Assembly (NCBI GenBank): GCA_036345935.2
Contig: JADWOT020000005.1
Location: 4,411,247-4,475,246 of the forward strand
Length of the DNA: 64,000 nucleotides
From: Taenia hydatigena
Taxonomy: Eukaryota; Platyhelminthes; Cestoda; Cyclophyllidea; Taeniidae
Direction: 5' to 3'
Shown here: in pieces, positions 36,507-48,616 of the stretch
How positions within the stretch are numbered: the stretch's first letter is position 1
Layout: each line of letters opens with the position of its first letter
Program-made: the position numbers and the translations under genes
Notes under the pieces: generated by a model
Databases searched by the model: none
Seen by the model: only the letters and a program-made list of their open reading frames with translations
Told to the model about the DNA's origin: nothing

Positions 36507-37791
36507 AAGGAAAATATACGTGTTTAATCAGCGTTGATTTCGTAGACAGACCAGAGCAAGTTGATTCCCGTCATTTAAGTAGTAAGTTGCAATAGAATTA
36601 TCTGCTAAAGTTAAGCATGGCGCTCAGCCTATAGGCCCCCATTTGTGAAATTCACCTGTCTCAAAGTCTATATCATATCCTGCTTTAGGTTAGTCCCTTG
36701 AATATAAGCTTTGCTTCCTAATGGATTGCATTAATTTATGCCTCCATTAGGATAATCTGCGTCAAGAACCAGGAAGGCAGCAAAGGGAACGAGTTTCTTA
36801 CGCACTTTTTCATCACAACTCATCCTCCACACTTTGAAAATTTTATTAAACCAGCTCAGATTTAATAGAAAAAGTGACCTGCTAGTGGTCTGAAGAAATT
36901 AATAAGTGGTGATTTCCTTAAATTTGATGTACCAGCGGACAGCAACGCACCTCTGTTTAAGCAATTCTGGAGTCCTGCTTGTGCTGAAAGCGTTAGTGTT
37001 TTTCAGCTGATGACTGGTAGACAGGAGAAAGAGTGATTAGTGAGGACATCACTGCAAGCTTTTGCTATTTTATCAGCCCATAGATAGAATTCATGCTTTA
37101 GGTAAGCAACGCATCGACCTTTCTTGTCTTTGCCTTTTAATTATTCCACATTATATCCCGTCGAACACGATCCGTATAAACAAAAAAAGGGCTGAGACGC
37201 CTTAGCAGCATTGGTTGATTCAAAATTATTACCGATATAAGGCACACTTTAAAGGCTTTTGATCCACAAACGGCAGACGTTTTGGAACAGCAAATGTGTG
37301 AAAATGATGTGAATTGTCAAAACCGTCATCACGAGTGAGCCACTTTTAAGTGTACAAAATATCTTCACAAAGTTAAAACAGCAGTCTTTAAAGTGTTTTG
37401 CTATCGTGCTTTGCGCACTAGTCACTCTTCTGCATTATCCTAACATACTCACCTTCATAATCCACTAAATGTTCCTAAAGTGGGGGTGATGCACTAGTTT
37501 GTTGTCAAAGCATGATGAAAATTGTCCTTATTCCTAGTGAAGGAATAGCAGAAAAAGAAGTGTTTTAGGGAAGGTTTTCGAAGCCGTAGACCACTGAAAT
37601 GCCAAGCTGAGTAGTGGAGGATAAGAAGTGACGATAATTTTTTAGGATAGGCTTAATAAACAATCCAATGAAATAAAGAACTCGTTAAAACCCGAGCCAT
37701 CTCACTGCAAAGGAAGTTGCTTGGTATGGTGGATTTATAAGTCATTTGCGGTATTTTGCATTAGTGAGCAACTGCGAATGAGACTGCATCT
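36507..37791. other. Non-coding stretch, no supportable gene
   Basis: No open frame of interest, repeat shared with the rest of the window or RNA gene was seen. Confidence 0.4.
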
Positions 37792-38175
37792 ATGGAAATG
37801 ACACGTATTACTTTAGATGGCCTGCGACTTTTGAATTTTCTGAGGCACTTTTCACCCATTCCATGCTACCTGTGCACCAACAGCTCAAAACAATCAATTG
37901 CGCAGACGACAGAATGGACTGAAATCGCGTTCGTTGGCTCTGAAAAGAAGAATGCAAACAAAGAATATCCTATGAACTCGGCCAACCAATGCCAACACAC
38001 TGCTACTGCTGAGGCTGATGTAGTAACTACCGGTAAAAAGAGTATCATAGTATCATTCGCGTTCGTGCCACTTGGGCATCAAACCTACGGCTTATGTTGG
38101 TCGCGAAGAAGCAAATCGGAGACGTACCGAGCCAACTTCTCTAGTCTGCCATCACTGTCTGCATGTGAAGGGTAA
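37792..38175 (+). CDS. Orphan 127-residue reading frame
   Basis: A single uninterrupted frame runs from an ATG to TAA. It contains a few cysteines, a Lys-rich segment near residues 50-60 and a short hydrophobic run (SIIVSFAFVPLG) near residue 85. No domain is recognised. The region has several plausible reading frames and no clear promoter or polyadenylation signal. Frames of this length are expected by chance in a window this size, so the call is weak. Confidence 0.22.
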   Translation: MEMTRITLDGLRLLNFLRHFSPIPCYLCTNSSKQSIAQTTEWTEIAFVGSEKKNANKEYPMNSANQCQHTATAEADVVTTGKKSIIVSFAFVPLGHQTYGLCWSRRSKSETYRANFSSLPSLSACEG

Positions 38176-38920
38176 ATCGCTGAGATATTTTTGCGTCGTG
38201 CGCCCTCTTCCAAGAAGTTCACTTTACAGTCCGAGATGGAGATAAAATTAACGCAAAGTGCAAAATAGAGTGAGTTTGTAGCATTATGCCTTAACTCGAC
38301 ACAAGCCAGGACAAATGTTGCGTAGACCTGAGCGTGGGGTTTTTTGACTGCAGGTGTAGCTTAGTACAGAACTAAGCCTCACATCTGTCATGAGCCGCTG
38401 CTCTTGCTCTGTCATAGACCATGTGGCTTGACCTCGCACCATGTCCGCGTCACGATCAGTTAAGAAAGGAGTGGTTCGCTGATTCAGGACATGTGACAAC
38501 AGGACTCAACAATACAAACCAGAGTCTATTGACCTGCGTCCACACCAACCTTTGGTGATACGAGCATTTCAAAAGAACAATGCGAATGACAAAAATGAGG
38601 AAGGCAGAAACAAGGCGATGAAAGAAGGAGGCTGAAGATGGGGAAATTCTAAGCAAAATCATCCACTTGTTTTGTCTCTCGTGAATTCGCAGTGTTAGGT
38701 AGGGGTACAAAACAAGCTAATTGATGATCGGCATTAGTGGTGATGACTGACAGTGTCGATGAGCTATTACATACCTTTACTAACTACCCACTTACCCGTT
38801 TCCATTTAATTGAACTGACGCGACTGAATCATTCGGGATAGTGCGTTGATAGATTTCATTTTTCCTGCTTAATGCACAGCAAATGCGAGAATTAGACGGT
38901 AATTTGGAAACTGTTTAGCA

Positions 38921-39189
38921 GAGTGCGGGATTTATGTCTTCAAACTTGATGTGCACGGTCAATCGCATAATCCACCGACCCAAGCCATTCTAAATAGAGG
39001 TAAATATTTGTTGCCTGACCTTATGAGTTGCTAAGGGCCTGACAACATTAAAAGCCGGAGACTGTCATGCGGGCTAACGCACAGCATAGCCAGTCGCCAG
39101 GACAGGGTCTGCTACTGCAGGGTAATTTGGCGAAGCACGCGGTGTCGGAGGGCAGCAAGGCTGTGATCGAGTACGCCGGCTCCAAGTAG
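38921..39189 (+). pseudogene. Histone H2B pseudogene (histone fold and C-terminus, frameshifted)
   Basis: The last 44 codons (39058-39189) end LAKHAVSEGSKAVIEYAGSK plus stop, which matches the conserved histone H2B C-terminus at about three residues in four. Upstream, in another frame, 38930-38956 reads IYVFKLDVH, the counterpart of the H2B IYIYKVLKQVH strand and helix. Near 39072 a LTH...SIASRQ segment corresponds to the H2B LAH...TITSRE region. The total span of 269 bp is close to the ~276 bp expected for that part of H2B, so the copy is nearly full length for the fold, with small indels, an in-frame stop and no basic N-terminal tail. I saw no histone 3' stem-loop. It cannot encode a working core histone. 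Confidence 0.82.
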
Positions 39190-41050
39190 ATGATGAGATG
39201 GAGGTGTGTGGAGTGCTGCTGGCTCTGCTCCACTCCGCCTCAGCCCACTCAACCCTGTCCAGTGAGTGGGGGATTGAACTCATTCCACAATCATTCTTAG
39301 TTGTTTAATGGCGGAAATAGACATTACTACTACCACGTTCTCTCATTCTGCTGTCTCATCTCCATTGTCGAGCTGGTCTAGAGGTGTTAGCGGTGGTGCT
39401 GGCAGTGCCCACGTCTAGGTGTAGATGATGGCAGGGCAGGGCAGGGCGTGTCGGAAGACAGGAATGGGATGCAGTAAGTAGTAGGGCTTGTGGAGGTGAT
39501 TGTGATGTTTGGTAGGGCGGTAAGGAGGGAGGGGGAGGGAGGGAATGCTTTATGTTGGATTGAGTGATTCACAGTACTCTTACAAGAAGGCCTCAAGTAA
39601 GGGGTGTTGGGACGACGTGGTTGTCTCACAAACACGACCTTATGATTGAAGTCCAATGCTTGGTTAGCTGCATGGAAGCTGTCGTTAGGCGGGTAAAGAA
39701 CACCAGTTAGTGACACTCTTCTCTCAATCATTCGTTCATTCCGCCGTCCCTTCACCCACTCAAATCCTTCCCTTTTAGTTGCCTTCAATAGCGCACCAAC
39801 TCCACCTCCTTTTAAGCAGTTTTGCGCACCAACCTACTCCACCTTCCTTCCTTCTGTCCTACCTACCTTCAAACCTCTTTTCCTATCTACCTGCAAACCT
39901 CTCTTTCTACCTGCCTACTTATCTGCCACAACCTCTAATCCCTTCCATTCCTTTTGAAATCGCCATTACCTCTTCCTCTGGGAATCAATGTTTTTAATAT
40001 TTTTCGGATGCTAGATTGCTTACTAAACTTTATCTCCCCACTCGTAATTCCCTTTTACCTCGGTTTTATCAAACAACCGTTCCCCACACCACTTTATCGC
40101 TTTTCAACTAAAGAGGAATTCATTTACTTTATCCACAGCGTGATATCGAAAGTGGCCCTGATCAGGGTCGTTGGAGCCTTAACACAATATCAGACACTAT
40201 CTCTGACATTTTATAACAAAAATTTTAGAAAGACTTCCACCTTCGACATCTACCCCATCCTCGTTTTTGGCAAGAAAACAGCTAACAACTGATACGACTC
40301 TACCTGTGAACCACCTGGAAATGTTTCGTCCCAGAGATTTTCCTAGCGTACCTACTTAAGAAGACCGTTATACTAACGTCTCCCTACGGACGTAATGATT
40401 ATGGACAGAAACTCGTACTCCGAATACATTTTCCGATTCAGCCAAAACTCCGAGTCTAGTCGAATTGTCAGGAGGGATCACTGACGTCGGTGCCAAGCAT
40501 CGCCTCAATTGCGTTGACTGTCAACGACTGGCAGGGTTAGCTCGTGGGTGCATCTCACAGCGCTGATTAAGTGCGATGGCTGACGTGGGAGGTCTACCAA
40601 GGAGAACGTCGAGAATTACGCCCAAAAGAAGAGAGTGCTATGCAATACTTAGTTTGTTATGACTGCCGGCTTGAGTTTTGGTGACTTAGGTGGTTATATT
40701 GCCATGCAAGCAGTCCCGTTCCCTCTGTTTAGTGAAAATCTATTCTATCCTAGTAATATACCTACTCTTGCCTTTAAGACAGCACCAAGACGCTCCACGC
40801 ATAGTTTTGAGCTGCTGATCCATTGACTATAAGATAGATTGAAAGAGTTTGATTGCAAATGCCTTATACCTAATCCGTATCCATACCAAAATTAACTTAG
40901 GACCAATTACATTAATAGCACTTTTACTTTGGAGCATTCGGAATTACCCGATTTAAATTGTTGTAAATTGCCTGACTCTGATTTTGAAGAACATCTCAAA
41001 CTGTTATAAACACATTGATAAAACAATTTGCACTGATAAAGAAGAAATTA
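39190..41050. other. Non-coding stretch with pyrimidine-rich tract
   Basis: Between 39780 and 39960 the plus strand has repeated CTACCT/CCTACC-type motifs giving a pyrimidine-rich tract. GGGCAGGGCAGGGC occurs near 39432. Reading frames here follow these biased tracts and are not credible genes. Confidence 0.45.
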
Positions 41051-41059
41051 ATCGCATTC

Positions 41060-41292
41060 ACCACTGTAATACTTGTATTCTTTAAATGTGCTTTGTAGGC
41101 GAGAGGCGGGAAAACGATTTGAACCTCGTGGCGGTGCGGCGTGGAGACTCGCAGGAGCGTAACCCTTCCCCGGCCTGAATTCCGTATTTTGCCCCGCTGC
41201 ATAATCTCCTCCCCGTAATAAAGATGTCGAAACATGCTCCGACTTCTACTAACAAGGGCGACAAGAAAAGAGAGGAGAAACCCTCTACGACC
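41060..41292 (-). repeat. Dispersed repeat family F, copy 1
   Basis: The reverse complement aligns with 62925-63165. Shared features are CTCTCTTTTCTTGTC/CTCTTTTCGTCC, GACATCTTTATTA.GGG, GGTTCAAATCGT/GGTTCGAATAGT, a CTCTCGCCTACAAAGCACATT-type block and AAGTATT.CA. A 151-codon minus-strand frame covers it and is probably incidental, because the other copy does not preserve it. Confidence 0.6.
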
Positions 41293-42899
41293 ACAATATA
41301 TAAAAGCTTTTAAAAATGTAAAAACACAATTGCACATGTAATTAAAAATACATGGGTCAAAGCCTAATCTTTCCTTCCATTCCACTATGTATTGTGTAGC
41401 CAAAATGAACAAACGTCTCACATTTGTCAAAAGTTGTAAAGCATTTTGCATCCTACTTTAACTTTGAATAAATTTTGCGTACTTTCTTAATGATTTGGTA
41501 AAATGACATCAATATATGCATGTGTATCAGGTTCAGTGGCCTAATTCCAAAGTCGCAATTGCCCAGCCAAGTACGGATCACAAATATAGTCAAATCAAGT
41601 AGTTTATTGGTGTCCACTAAACACAAAACTAAACGCGTTTATGTTTTGTTGAGCATCTCTTGCGCGGCCAGTTTGAATTTCACATCATTAAGAATTACTG
41701 GTAGGAATGCAGTTCGCTGGCTTTTCAGCTTAAAAGGCTTTGTTTGCATAAATTGTGGAAACTTCTACCGAATACTTAACAGTGCTTGGTACCAATAGTG
41801 TCATTAACCTTTGCTTTTGCGGAACTGCATGTTGCTAGTGGAGTATCGTACGCTAAGAGTGGAAGGATCGCGTAGCAGCAGTGAGTGTGTATCTAGCCTT
41901 GTCTGTTGCTTTGCCAATTTCCCAGGGTGGGATGGGTTGCAGCTCGCTAACTTGTTTCACACTGTTATTAGCTGTTAGTAGGTCCTTTCATGCCTAGTGT
42001 TTGGTGTGAGGCGGGTTGTTTTCGTTACCATAATTTTCGTGTTGGTAGAAAAGAAGTCGAGGTCTTGGGACGTTTCGCAGTTAGATTGCTTGTTGACTAC
42101 ATGGCCATGGTTGCATGTTTAGAGTATCTTTGCGGAACGTGTTATGTGGACTCACGTGGGCTCAGCTTTGATATGGGTTGGTATTTGAGATAGATCCAGA
42201 AGCAAAGAATGTCAACTTGGGGACCTGTAACTGTTTGCTTGGGAACGCTTGCACTAATACGTAGTCCACAACTTGCATCCGTCTTGAATGCTTGCTTTTT
42301 GAGTTGCTTTTGTCATTTATACTTGCGTGGTTTAGCTTTGCGGTGCATTGAAGTTCGCGCCCTGGCCTTTCGTTGCAATTGCGGTGGACCGACATTTGAG
42401 AAGTCTGGAAGATGATGGACAGTGCGGGATTCTCGATTCACCTGTGGAGGCGTCTCCTTGGCCTTGCGATGTGGATTATGTTGTGGATAATATCGGTGTG
42501 TTTTACCTTGTTTGGCACAAGCATTGGATAATTACATGGGCACAAGCTAAAGAGACGGTACAAATGCGAGATTAGTGTTGACATGACAGGAAGGCTTGCT
42601 CCTGTTTGAAAAGGGCGGTGGATGCTGCGGTGATTGTGTCAATGCTGAAAGAGTATTTGGGGACTCTTAATGCAATTTTTTATTGAACCCAGCCCAGTCC
42701 CCTTTGATGAATTGGTGTTTGTTTGCCCTTGCAATCCGATTTGTATGTTCTTTATTTTAATATGTATTTATTATTTATTTATTCATCGTACGAAGAGGTG
42801 CCTTTTTATGCCATTTTCCGTGCCATCAATTCTTCGTGCATAAAACGTTTTTATTGGTAGTCATGTACACATTTATGCATCTTTCGAAATTCCTATGCG

Positions 42900-43058
42900 T
42901 ATGTATGTATGTATGTATGTATGTATGTATGTATGTATGTATGTATGTATGTATGTATGTATGTATGTATGTATGTATGTATGTATGTATGTATGTATGT
43001 ATGTATGTATGTATGTATGTATGTATGTATGTATGTATGTATGATGTATGTATGTATG

Positions 43059-43089
<31 letters not shown>

Positions 43090-43279
43090 TGTATGTATGT
43101 ATGTATGTAATGTATGTATGTATGTATGTATGTATGTATGTATGTATGTATGTATGTATGTATGTTGTATGTATGTATGTATGTATGTATGTATGTATGT
43201 ATGTATGTATGTATGTATGTATGTATGTATGTATGTATGTATGTATGTATGTATGTATGTATGTATGTATGTATGTATG

Positions 43280-43310
<31 letters not shown>

Positions 43311-43321
43311 TGTATGTATGT
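42900..43321 (+). repeat. ATGT tetranucleotide microsatellite, ~420 bp
   Basis: There are about a hundred tandem ATGT units with a handful of slippage interruptions (ATGATG near 43041, TGTAATG near 43087, 43108 and 43308, ATGTTG near 43163). All six frames are open through it (Met-Tyr-Val-Cys and Ile-His-Thr-Tyr repeats), which explains long spurious reading frames there. It lies exactly where family R copy 1 has a short CATGTG/TGTACATG-rich stretch. Confidence 0.98.
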
Positions 43322-43860
43322 TCGTTCGTCATGGTGAAGAATAGTGGAAGGGATTGGTTTAAGCTGTCCCGGTGGTTTGTTAGATGGTGGGTTGTTTCGG
43401 AAAGGAGGGATTATTGCGAGTGGGTCTCATTTGTTGTTGAAATGTGGGAAATCTACTGGTGCTAAAGTGGTTGTGGGTCCAAAGTACGGTGAGAGTGTTT
43501 TTTTTTCGAAAATCTTTTGTGATAAGCATGAAGTCATTAGTAAATAGCACTAGGTGTCAGTTTTGTCTCCGAGGTTCGCTCACCTCACATGGAACTTGTC
43601 AGCACCGTATTTTCGTGTTGATTTTGTCAGTCTGTCGGGGATGGTGGACGTTGATGGTGAGCAGTATTACTGACTAGTACTCGCTCCTCCGTCGCCATCG
43701 CCTTCAATGCTGGTTATGGGACGCTTTTCAACGTCATCACAGGCTCATTAGGCTGCCAACAGCATCCATCGTTGTCAGTGGTGGCAACGACAAGGAGGAA
43801 TGATGAAACAGAAGTTGATCCACGGGAAGCTACTGAGGCCGCACTGAGCGTCTTTGAACT

Positions 43861-43895
43861 CGTCGTCGTCGTCGTCATCGTCGTCGTCGTCGTCG
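43861..43895 (+). repeat. CGT trinucleotide repeat
   Basis: Twelve CGT-like units, one altered to CAT, lie inside family R copy 2. The equivalent place in copy 3 has a shorter GTCATCGTCGTTGACG, so the array expanded in this copy. Confidence 0.9.
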
Positions 43896-45539
43896 ATGGC
43901 TGTGGTGTCGGAGTCATTCGACCAATCGACTCTGTGGAAAACTTCCTTGTTCAGTGTTGGCTGGGTTTGGTGTGAGTGCCGCGTAGGAGCGAAAAAAGTG
44001 TTGGATGAGTTGAATGAGGTGTTATTATCTTCTTGCAGTTATTAGTTTTGCTTGGTCCTCTTTAATCTAAGGTGTTCAGGTCCAGTCGCCTTTATCACTA
44101 TGGCATGGGACGGAGCCGATATGAAGTAGGTGCGGAGTAGTTTGAAGTGTGGTTTTGCTACAAGTATGTGAGTATGATTTTATGCACGAATCATCGCCAT
44201 ATTCGATAATCACTTTGCCAATGTTTGTGGTTTAGGACGCAAGCTATTGATGCCTATCCACGCATGAGTAACTTGTCCAAAGCGGCGACTTTTACGACAC
44301 CCACATGTGTGTGTTGCAGAGGGAGTGCGATGACGTATTACTCGAGTGCGATTACATTGTAAAAGAAGTGGAAAATATTTATGGACTTCATGGTGCACTT
44401 GCTTCTGCAGATCCTTACCTATACAGCATATGTCACATGAAATTGTGGGATTTTAGGATGCTTGTGTGTGTGCGTGTGGGTGTGTTGTTTTACGTTCATC
44501 TGCCAGTTGATGGTGTTGAGTGTATTTCCCTTGTGTGAGACAAGTGGTTGGGCTTGTCGTTGTAGGTTTGCGATGTGACGTTCAATTTCGGACTGGCGGG
44601 CATATCAGGGCTTAGTTGTTCTCACTATCCCGGTTGTGATGCTCCACCGTTGACAGGAGTTTGAATAATCGTTTTTAGGCCATTATTTCTTCTACTGGTC
44701 GTGGACACGAGTGATGGTTGGCACATTGTCCCATACTATACGGAGTTAGCCTACACTATGGTGGACGAGGAAACTGGAGACGCAGTACACTTACCGAGGA
44801 GAGGGCACGGAGGACGGTGATGGACAAATCGAGGGCGACTTTGTAATGCTTCAATGGTTTGTTAAATGAGGGATTTTGGTGACAGGGCCACTTGGTTGTC
44901 TCGTCATTGTACCTTCGCGGAATGGTTTTTTGTCATTGTTAAATACATTTGTGCAGTCCATCCGAATATGGTGCCTCTTCCTGTCTTCGGGAAGGTAAAA
45001 GCTGAAGGAATCGCAGTATGTGTGCATGAAGTGGTGATGGGAATGTTGTGTCGCGCAACCGCAGTCCATTCGTATGATCGAGTGACAGCTGCTGCGTATT
45101 TTGCTTCAGTGGGTGCTAAATTGTTTTTGTTTTGTTTGGTTTGGCCGCAGATTGTTGGAGCAAGTGATGAGTGTATTTTGAAGCACGGTCGCATTTTGTT
45201 GCTCGAATCCCATTTTCAGATGTGTTGTGAATGATTATAATGAAATGCTATAACTTAGCCCTGAGAATGGCTCACAGGTGGTTGGGGGGGTGGGTGTAAG
45301 GAGGAAGGATTGTGCTTAGGAAAAGAGGACAAGGTGCCTCCAATCACTTTGCGCAGGGCATGCATGCCAAGAAGACGAGAAGGCTGAATACAGCTCGAGT
45401 AGACTCGTAGTATTTACTTTACAGTGCGGTCCAAAAATGTCGCCTTGTTGCCATTTCAGCACGCGGTACCTTTAGATAGATGTGGCAGCTGGTACCACCA
45501 ATGGGCAACTTCAGGGGGTTAGGTGACACGCTAAAAGAA

Positions 45540-46110
45540 TTGGGCACATGAGATAAAGGTTAGGAGTCAGTTTGTTGAATGTTTCTTACTAACATCCGTT
45601 AGCGTGCCTGGAATCCTTTATATCTTATCTTTGCCAAATGTTGCTTTAGCCTACTGAACTTTCAACTGCCTCGTTGGCAGGGCAGTGAAACCTTCCTCTA
45701 GTTGTTGTTATTGGGCCCTAAACATAGTGGAGTTGTTTTGTGCGCACTTTAATGCAAATGGATGATAGGACTGTTAAATATGAACTAACTTGAAATGCTT
45801 TTCCATAAGGCTGGACTCGCATTAAGTGCTTGTGAGGACGATAGTGACATAGGCACTAGCTTTAAGGTAACAGCTATTTTCTGGAATCTTAAAGCTAGTT
45901 TACCAAAAAAAAACAAACAAAGGGTTTTGAACTAGGAATTATTTCGTGACCAAGTAACGGTTATTTTGGGCAAATTATTCTTGGACCAAATGCATAGCAT
46001 TGCATTGCTGTATAAGCTAAAAGCACGGAAATTAAGGCTACGTTGTCTATTAATTTTAAGATTTAATGCAAAGCAATTTGTTCACATCACATAAAAAGGG
46101 TTTGCATTGT
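45540..46110 (+). repeat. Dispersed repeat family H, copy 2
   Basis: This is the partner of 19480-20000. It follows family R copy 2 after about 300 bp, but no H-like sequence follows R copies 1 or 3, so the two families are probably independent. No coding content is recognised. Confidence 0.5.
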
Positions 46111-48261
46111 CTTTTTACTACTTTACAATGGAGAGTTTTTGTTCCCGAAGGTGAGGCTGGTGACGACCTTTAGATTATCATATTGCCGCATTGATTGGAC
46201 GCTACAGCAAAGCAAGTGGTGTTAACAAACAGCAAACGTGGAATCGCAGAGTAAGAGCTAGCTAGACTCAAAATGCAAATCTTGAGGCACAACAATAAAC
46301 TTTGTCGTAGGACAAAGTTAAAAGGCGGTAGAACTTTTGTAGCGTGAGCAAAAATTGCGAGGTATTGTCAAGATTTTGATAAATTAAGTTTAGGAGTGGC
46401 AGATTAAAAATGCAACTAAATAAGAGGAATAAAGTGTCATTACTTTTTAAAGATAACAATAAAATGCTCGGCGCACAATTTTATTCAAAGGGAGATGAGT
46501 GGCTATCCACTGGGAATTATGCAAGAAGTACTTAAGAAAAGTAGTTGGCGCAAATATCACATTACAGAGAAGGGAAGATAGCGAATTACCAACTGTTATG
46601 TATATTGATAGCTTAAAATGCTGGAAAAAGGCAAAAGGGAGGGTTAATTCAAAAGTAGAAGGGATTCATCCTCATGACTCCACATTTCCAAGACCCTGCC
46701 CCCTTCCCACTTATTAGCTTAAAATGTAGCTGCAGTACTTTGTTGCTTATTCGACTTGCATCTGGGTTACGGTAAATTGGGTTGGCCAGATTGTCTTTGC
46801 AGGGTGGGCTTACCCCTAAGCCATTCCAACAGCACCAATTCCTTTCTGTTTGCCGAACATATATGTTCTGTCCAAGTAGTATGTCTCCTTCTGCCTTCAG
46901 AAAAGTTTCAATGGAGACACAACAGTAATTCTTCCATGATTAAGTGGAGTTTGATTGCAACCAAGACACCACTTCCTAGGCGTATCATGTATGTTAGTTG
47001 AGGTGCCCATTTAATGCATGGCGGCGTTCGATAATCCCGGTTGTATTAAACAGCTATAAAATCATGACAAAAGCTAAAGCATAGTATTTTGTGCTCTTTT
47101 TTGATAGTTGGTTTGTGATGCAGAATATACTCGCCTAGTTAATCGGTTTACAACTTGAAGTCAGTCGAACCATTTCGAGCAAATCCAAAGTAAGATCTGA
47201 CGTGATTTTCCACACCTCCAAAAGGCTTCTAGAGCTCTGATGAGCCCAAATAATTCCAAGTCTTAGTTATTCTCTTAGCTGAATGCAAAGGTTTCTTCAC
47301 TAGATGGGACTTTGTGGAGTTTCCTCTCCTTTACGTCGGTCAATAAAAAACGTCGCTACGCCAAAGCTAGTGTAAGGTGAGTGTTCATGTATCATCAAGA
47401 GGTGTGAAAAGACTTGCTTTCGAAGCAGCAGCCAACAAGACCATCAAGTATGCTCTGGATTCGGTGTCACCCCTTCTCGACAAATTCTCCCCATTCTTGG
47501 TTTGAGCACAGGTATGGTTATAGCGGTCACCCTGTCGGTCTCTATGAAGGCCTCGGGATTGCGTCCTTGGTAAAAGTAGTAGCAACCCAGAATACCTTCT
47601 AAAGATAGAATTGAGTCAACCGTTTCACATTTAGTATTTGACGAATATTGACTGATTGGTAGGGTGATAAACACTTTAAACACTGGTGGACGATTTAGCC
47701 GTCCTCCACTTATTTAACAAAGCAATTGTCGGTCAGCATAGAAGAAAATATGGCATCTGAAGGAGACTTCATTTGGCTGCCAAACTCGCTTCTCTGTCTT
47801 ACTCTATAAGAGTGACCGGTACTTCAACGTTCAGCGCGCTTTTGAATACATATTACGCACAACTGGGTTGTTTGTAATGTGGATGGGTATGGCAAGAGGT
47901 TGATTGGTATTGATGACCTAACTAGCTCACCGAATTCGAAAACTGACGACAAGCACTAAATAAGGAGAATAGGCAAGTGGATAAGTAAAATGAACAATTG
48001 ACGAATGGCCGGATGGATACAAGATTGGGTGGCTTTGGGATTTGGTTGAACCACAGCACGCATTAGATTCGGGAGTGGAGACATGTTAGTCGATGCGTCA
48101 CTCATATGTGCCGCTGTTGACAAACGCAGTGTAACAGAAATACACACCTGCCTATTTTTATATTTATGATCACTTTTATTAGACTTTAGAAAAGGCGAAT
48201 AGGCCGTATTGGTGAGTCCGTTTAAAATATCCCTAATAAGTAAGAAGACGAGCCCTTACAG
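46111..48261. other. Intergenic stretch upstream of the 48.3 kb gene, possible missing exons
   Basis: A frame near 47398-47503 (+) reads RLAFEAAANKTIKYALDSVSPLLDKF, which is helix-like and exon-like. It ends at a TGA and lacks a clean donor. A possible 22-nt exon (48190-48211) ends at a strong donor (TTG|GTGAGT) and is followed by a 50-bp GT...AG segment ending at 48261. Both could be upstream exons of the 48.3 kb gene but are not secure. Confidence 0.25.
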
Positions 48262-48290
48262 AGATCTTTCCTCCAGCCATAATTGGGAAC

Positions 48291-48616
48291 ATGGTGAAGC
48301 TTTTGACTGGAAGTAGATTTGTTGATGATTTGCAGAAGGGCCTAGGAGGAAGACGATACAGTGATAAGTTTTCTGACCTCCTGTCTACTGATGCCCAAGT
48401 GAGTAGCACTGACATCGGGCAAGGAATACAGATGTTCCACTCGTATAGTGCAGCGAAGGAGAGTTGTTTAAGATGCTGTTCCGATTTAAACCCTTCCAAT
48501 CTTCAGATCGCATTCAGTGGGTAGAATTCTTGAGGAATGAGTTGAGGAAGGAGGTCGAGTACAATGCTGAAATAGAAAGCAAGATGACAAGATTAACATT
48601 TACATTGCATAGATAG
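48291..48616 (+). CDS. Small two-exon gene, EF-hand-like C-terminus, function unknown
   Basis: Exon 48262-48398 (acceptor CCCTTACAG, donor CAA|GTGAGT) joins in phase to exon 48449-48616 across a 50-bp intron. The upstream candidate intron 48212-48261 is also 50 bp. From the ATG at 48291 (AACATGG context) the product is 91 residues, though the frame extends further 5'. The second exon reads CSEGELFKMLFRFKPF then SSDRIQWVEFLRNEL. This has the helix-loop-helix look of an EF-hand, with Ile at loop position 8, Glu at position 12 and Phe after it. The acidic residue usual at position 1 is missing, so calcium binding is doubtful. The C-terminus is a charged helix. An AATAAA lies at 48947. Nearby frames on the other strand are shadows. 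Function is not known. Confidence 0.5.

Larger units (their letters stand above)
41600..45240 (+). repeat. Long dispersed repeat family R, copy 2 (most complete)
   Basis: The 41850-43720 part aligns with copy 1 and 42400-44700 with copy 3, so together the copies define a unit of at least 3 kb. T- and G-rich open frames (42836-43465, 43344-43547, 43444-43677, 44305-44538, 44866-45234) are scattered, and none spans the element. One frame at 43462-43545 (GAKVVVGPKYGESVFFSKIF) parallels the peptide in the other copies. Near 44230-44350 a second conserved block begins with AACTTGTCCAAAGCGGC, and near 44500 TCATCTGCCAGTTGATGG is matched in copy 3. No reverse transcriptase, integrase or transposase motif is recognised. 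No terminal repeats are found. Confidence 0.65.

Noticed and set aside
40996..41451. 151-codon minus frame
   Set aside because: It covers family F copy 1, and the frame is not preserved in copy 2.
42826..43465. Long reading frames of Met-Tyr-Val-Cys or Ile-His-Thr-Tyr repeats on both strands
   Set aside because: They are translations of the ATGT microsatellite, open in every frame because the unit contains no stop.
43854..44045. Serine-rich frame
   Set aside because: It translates the CGT trinucleotide array inside family R.
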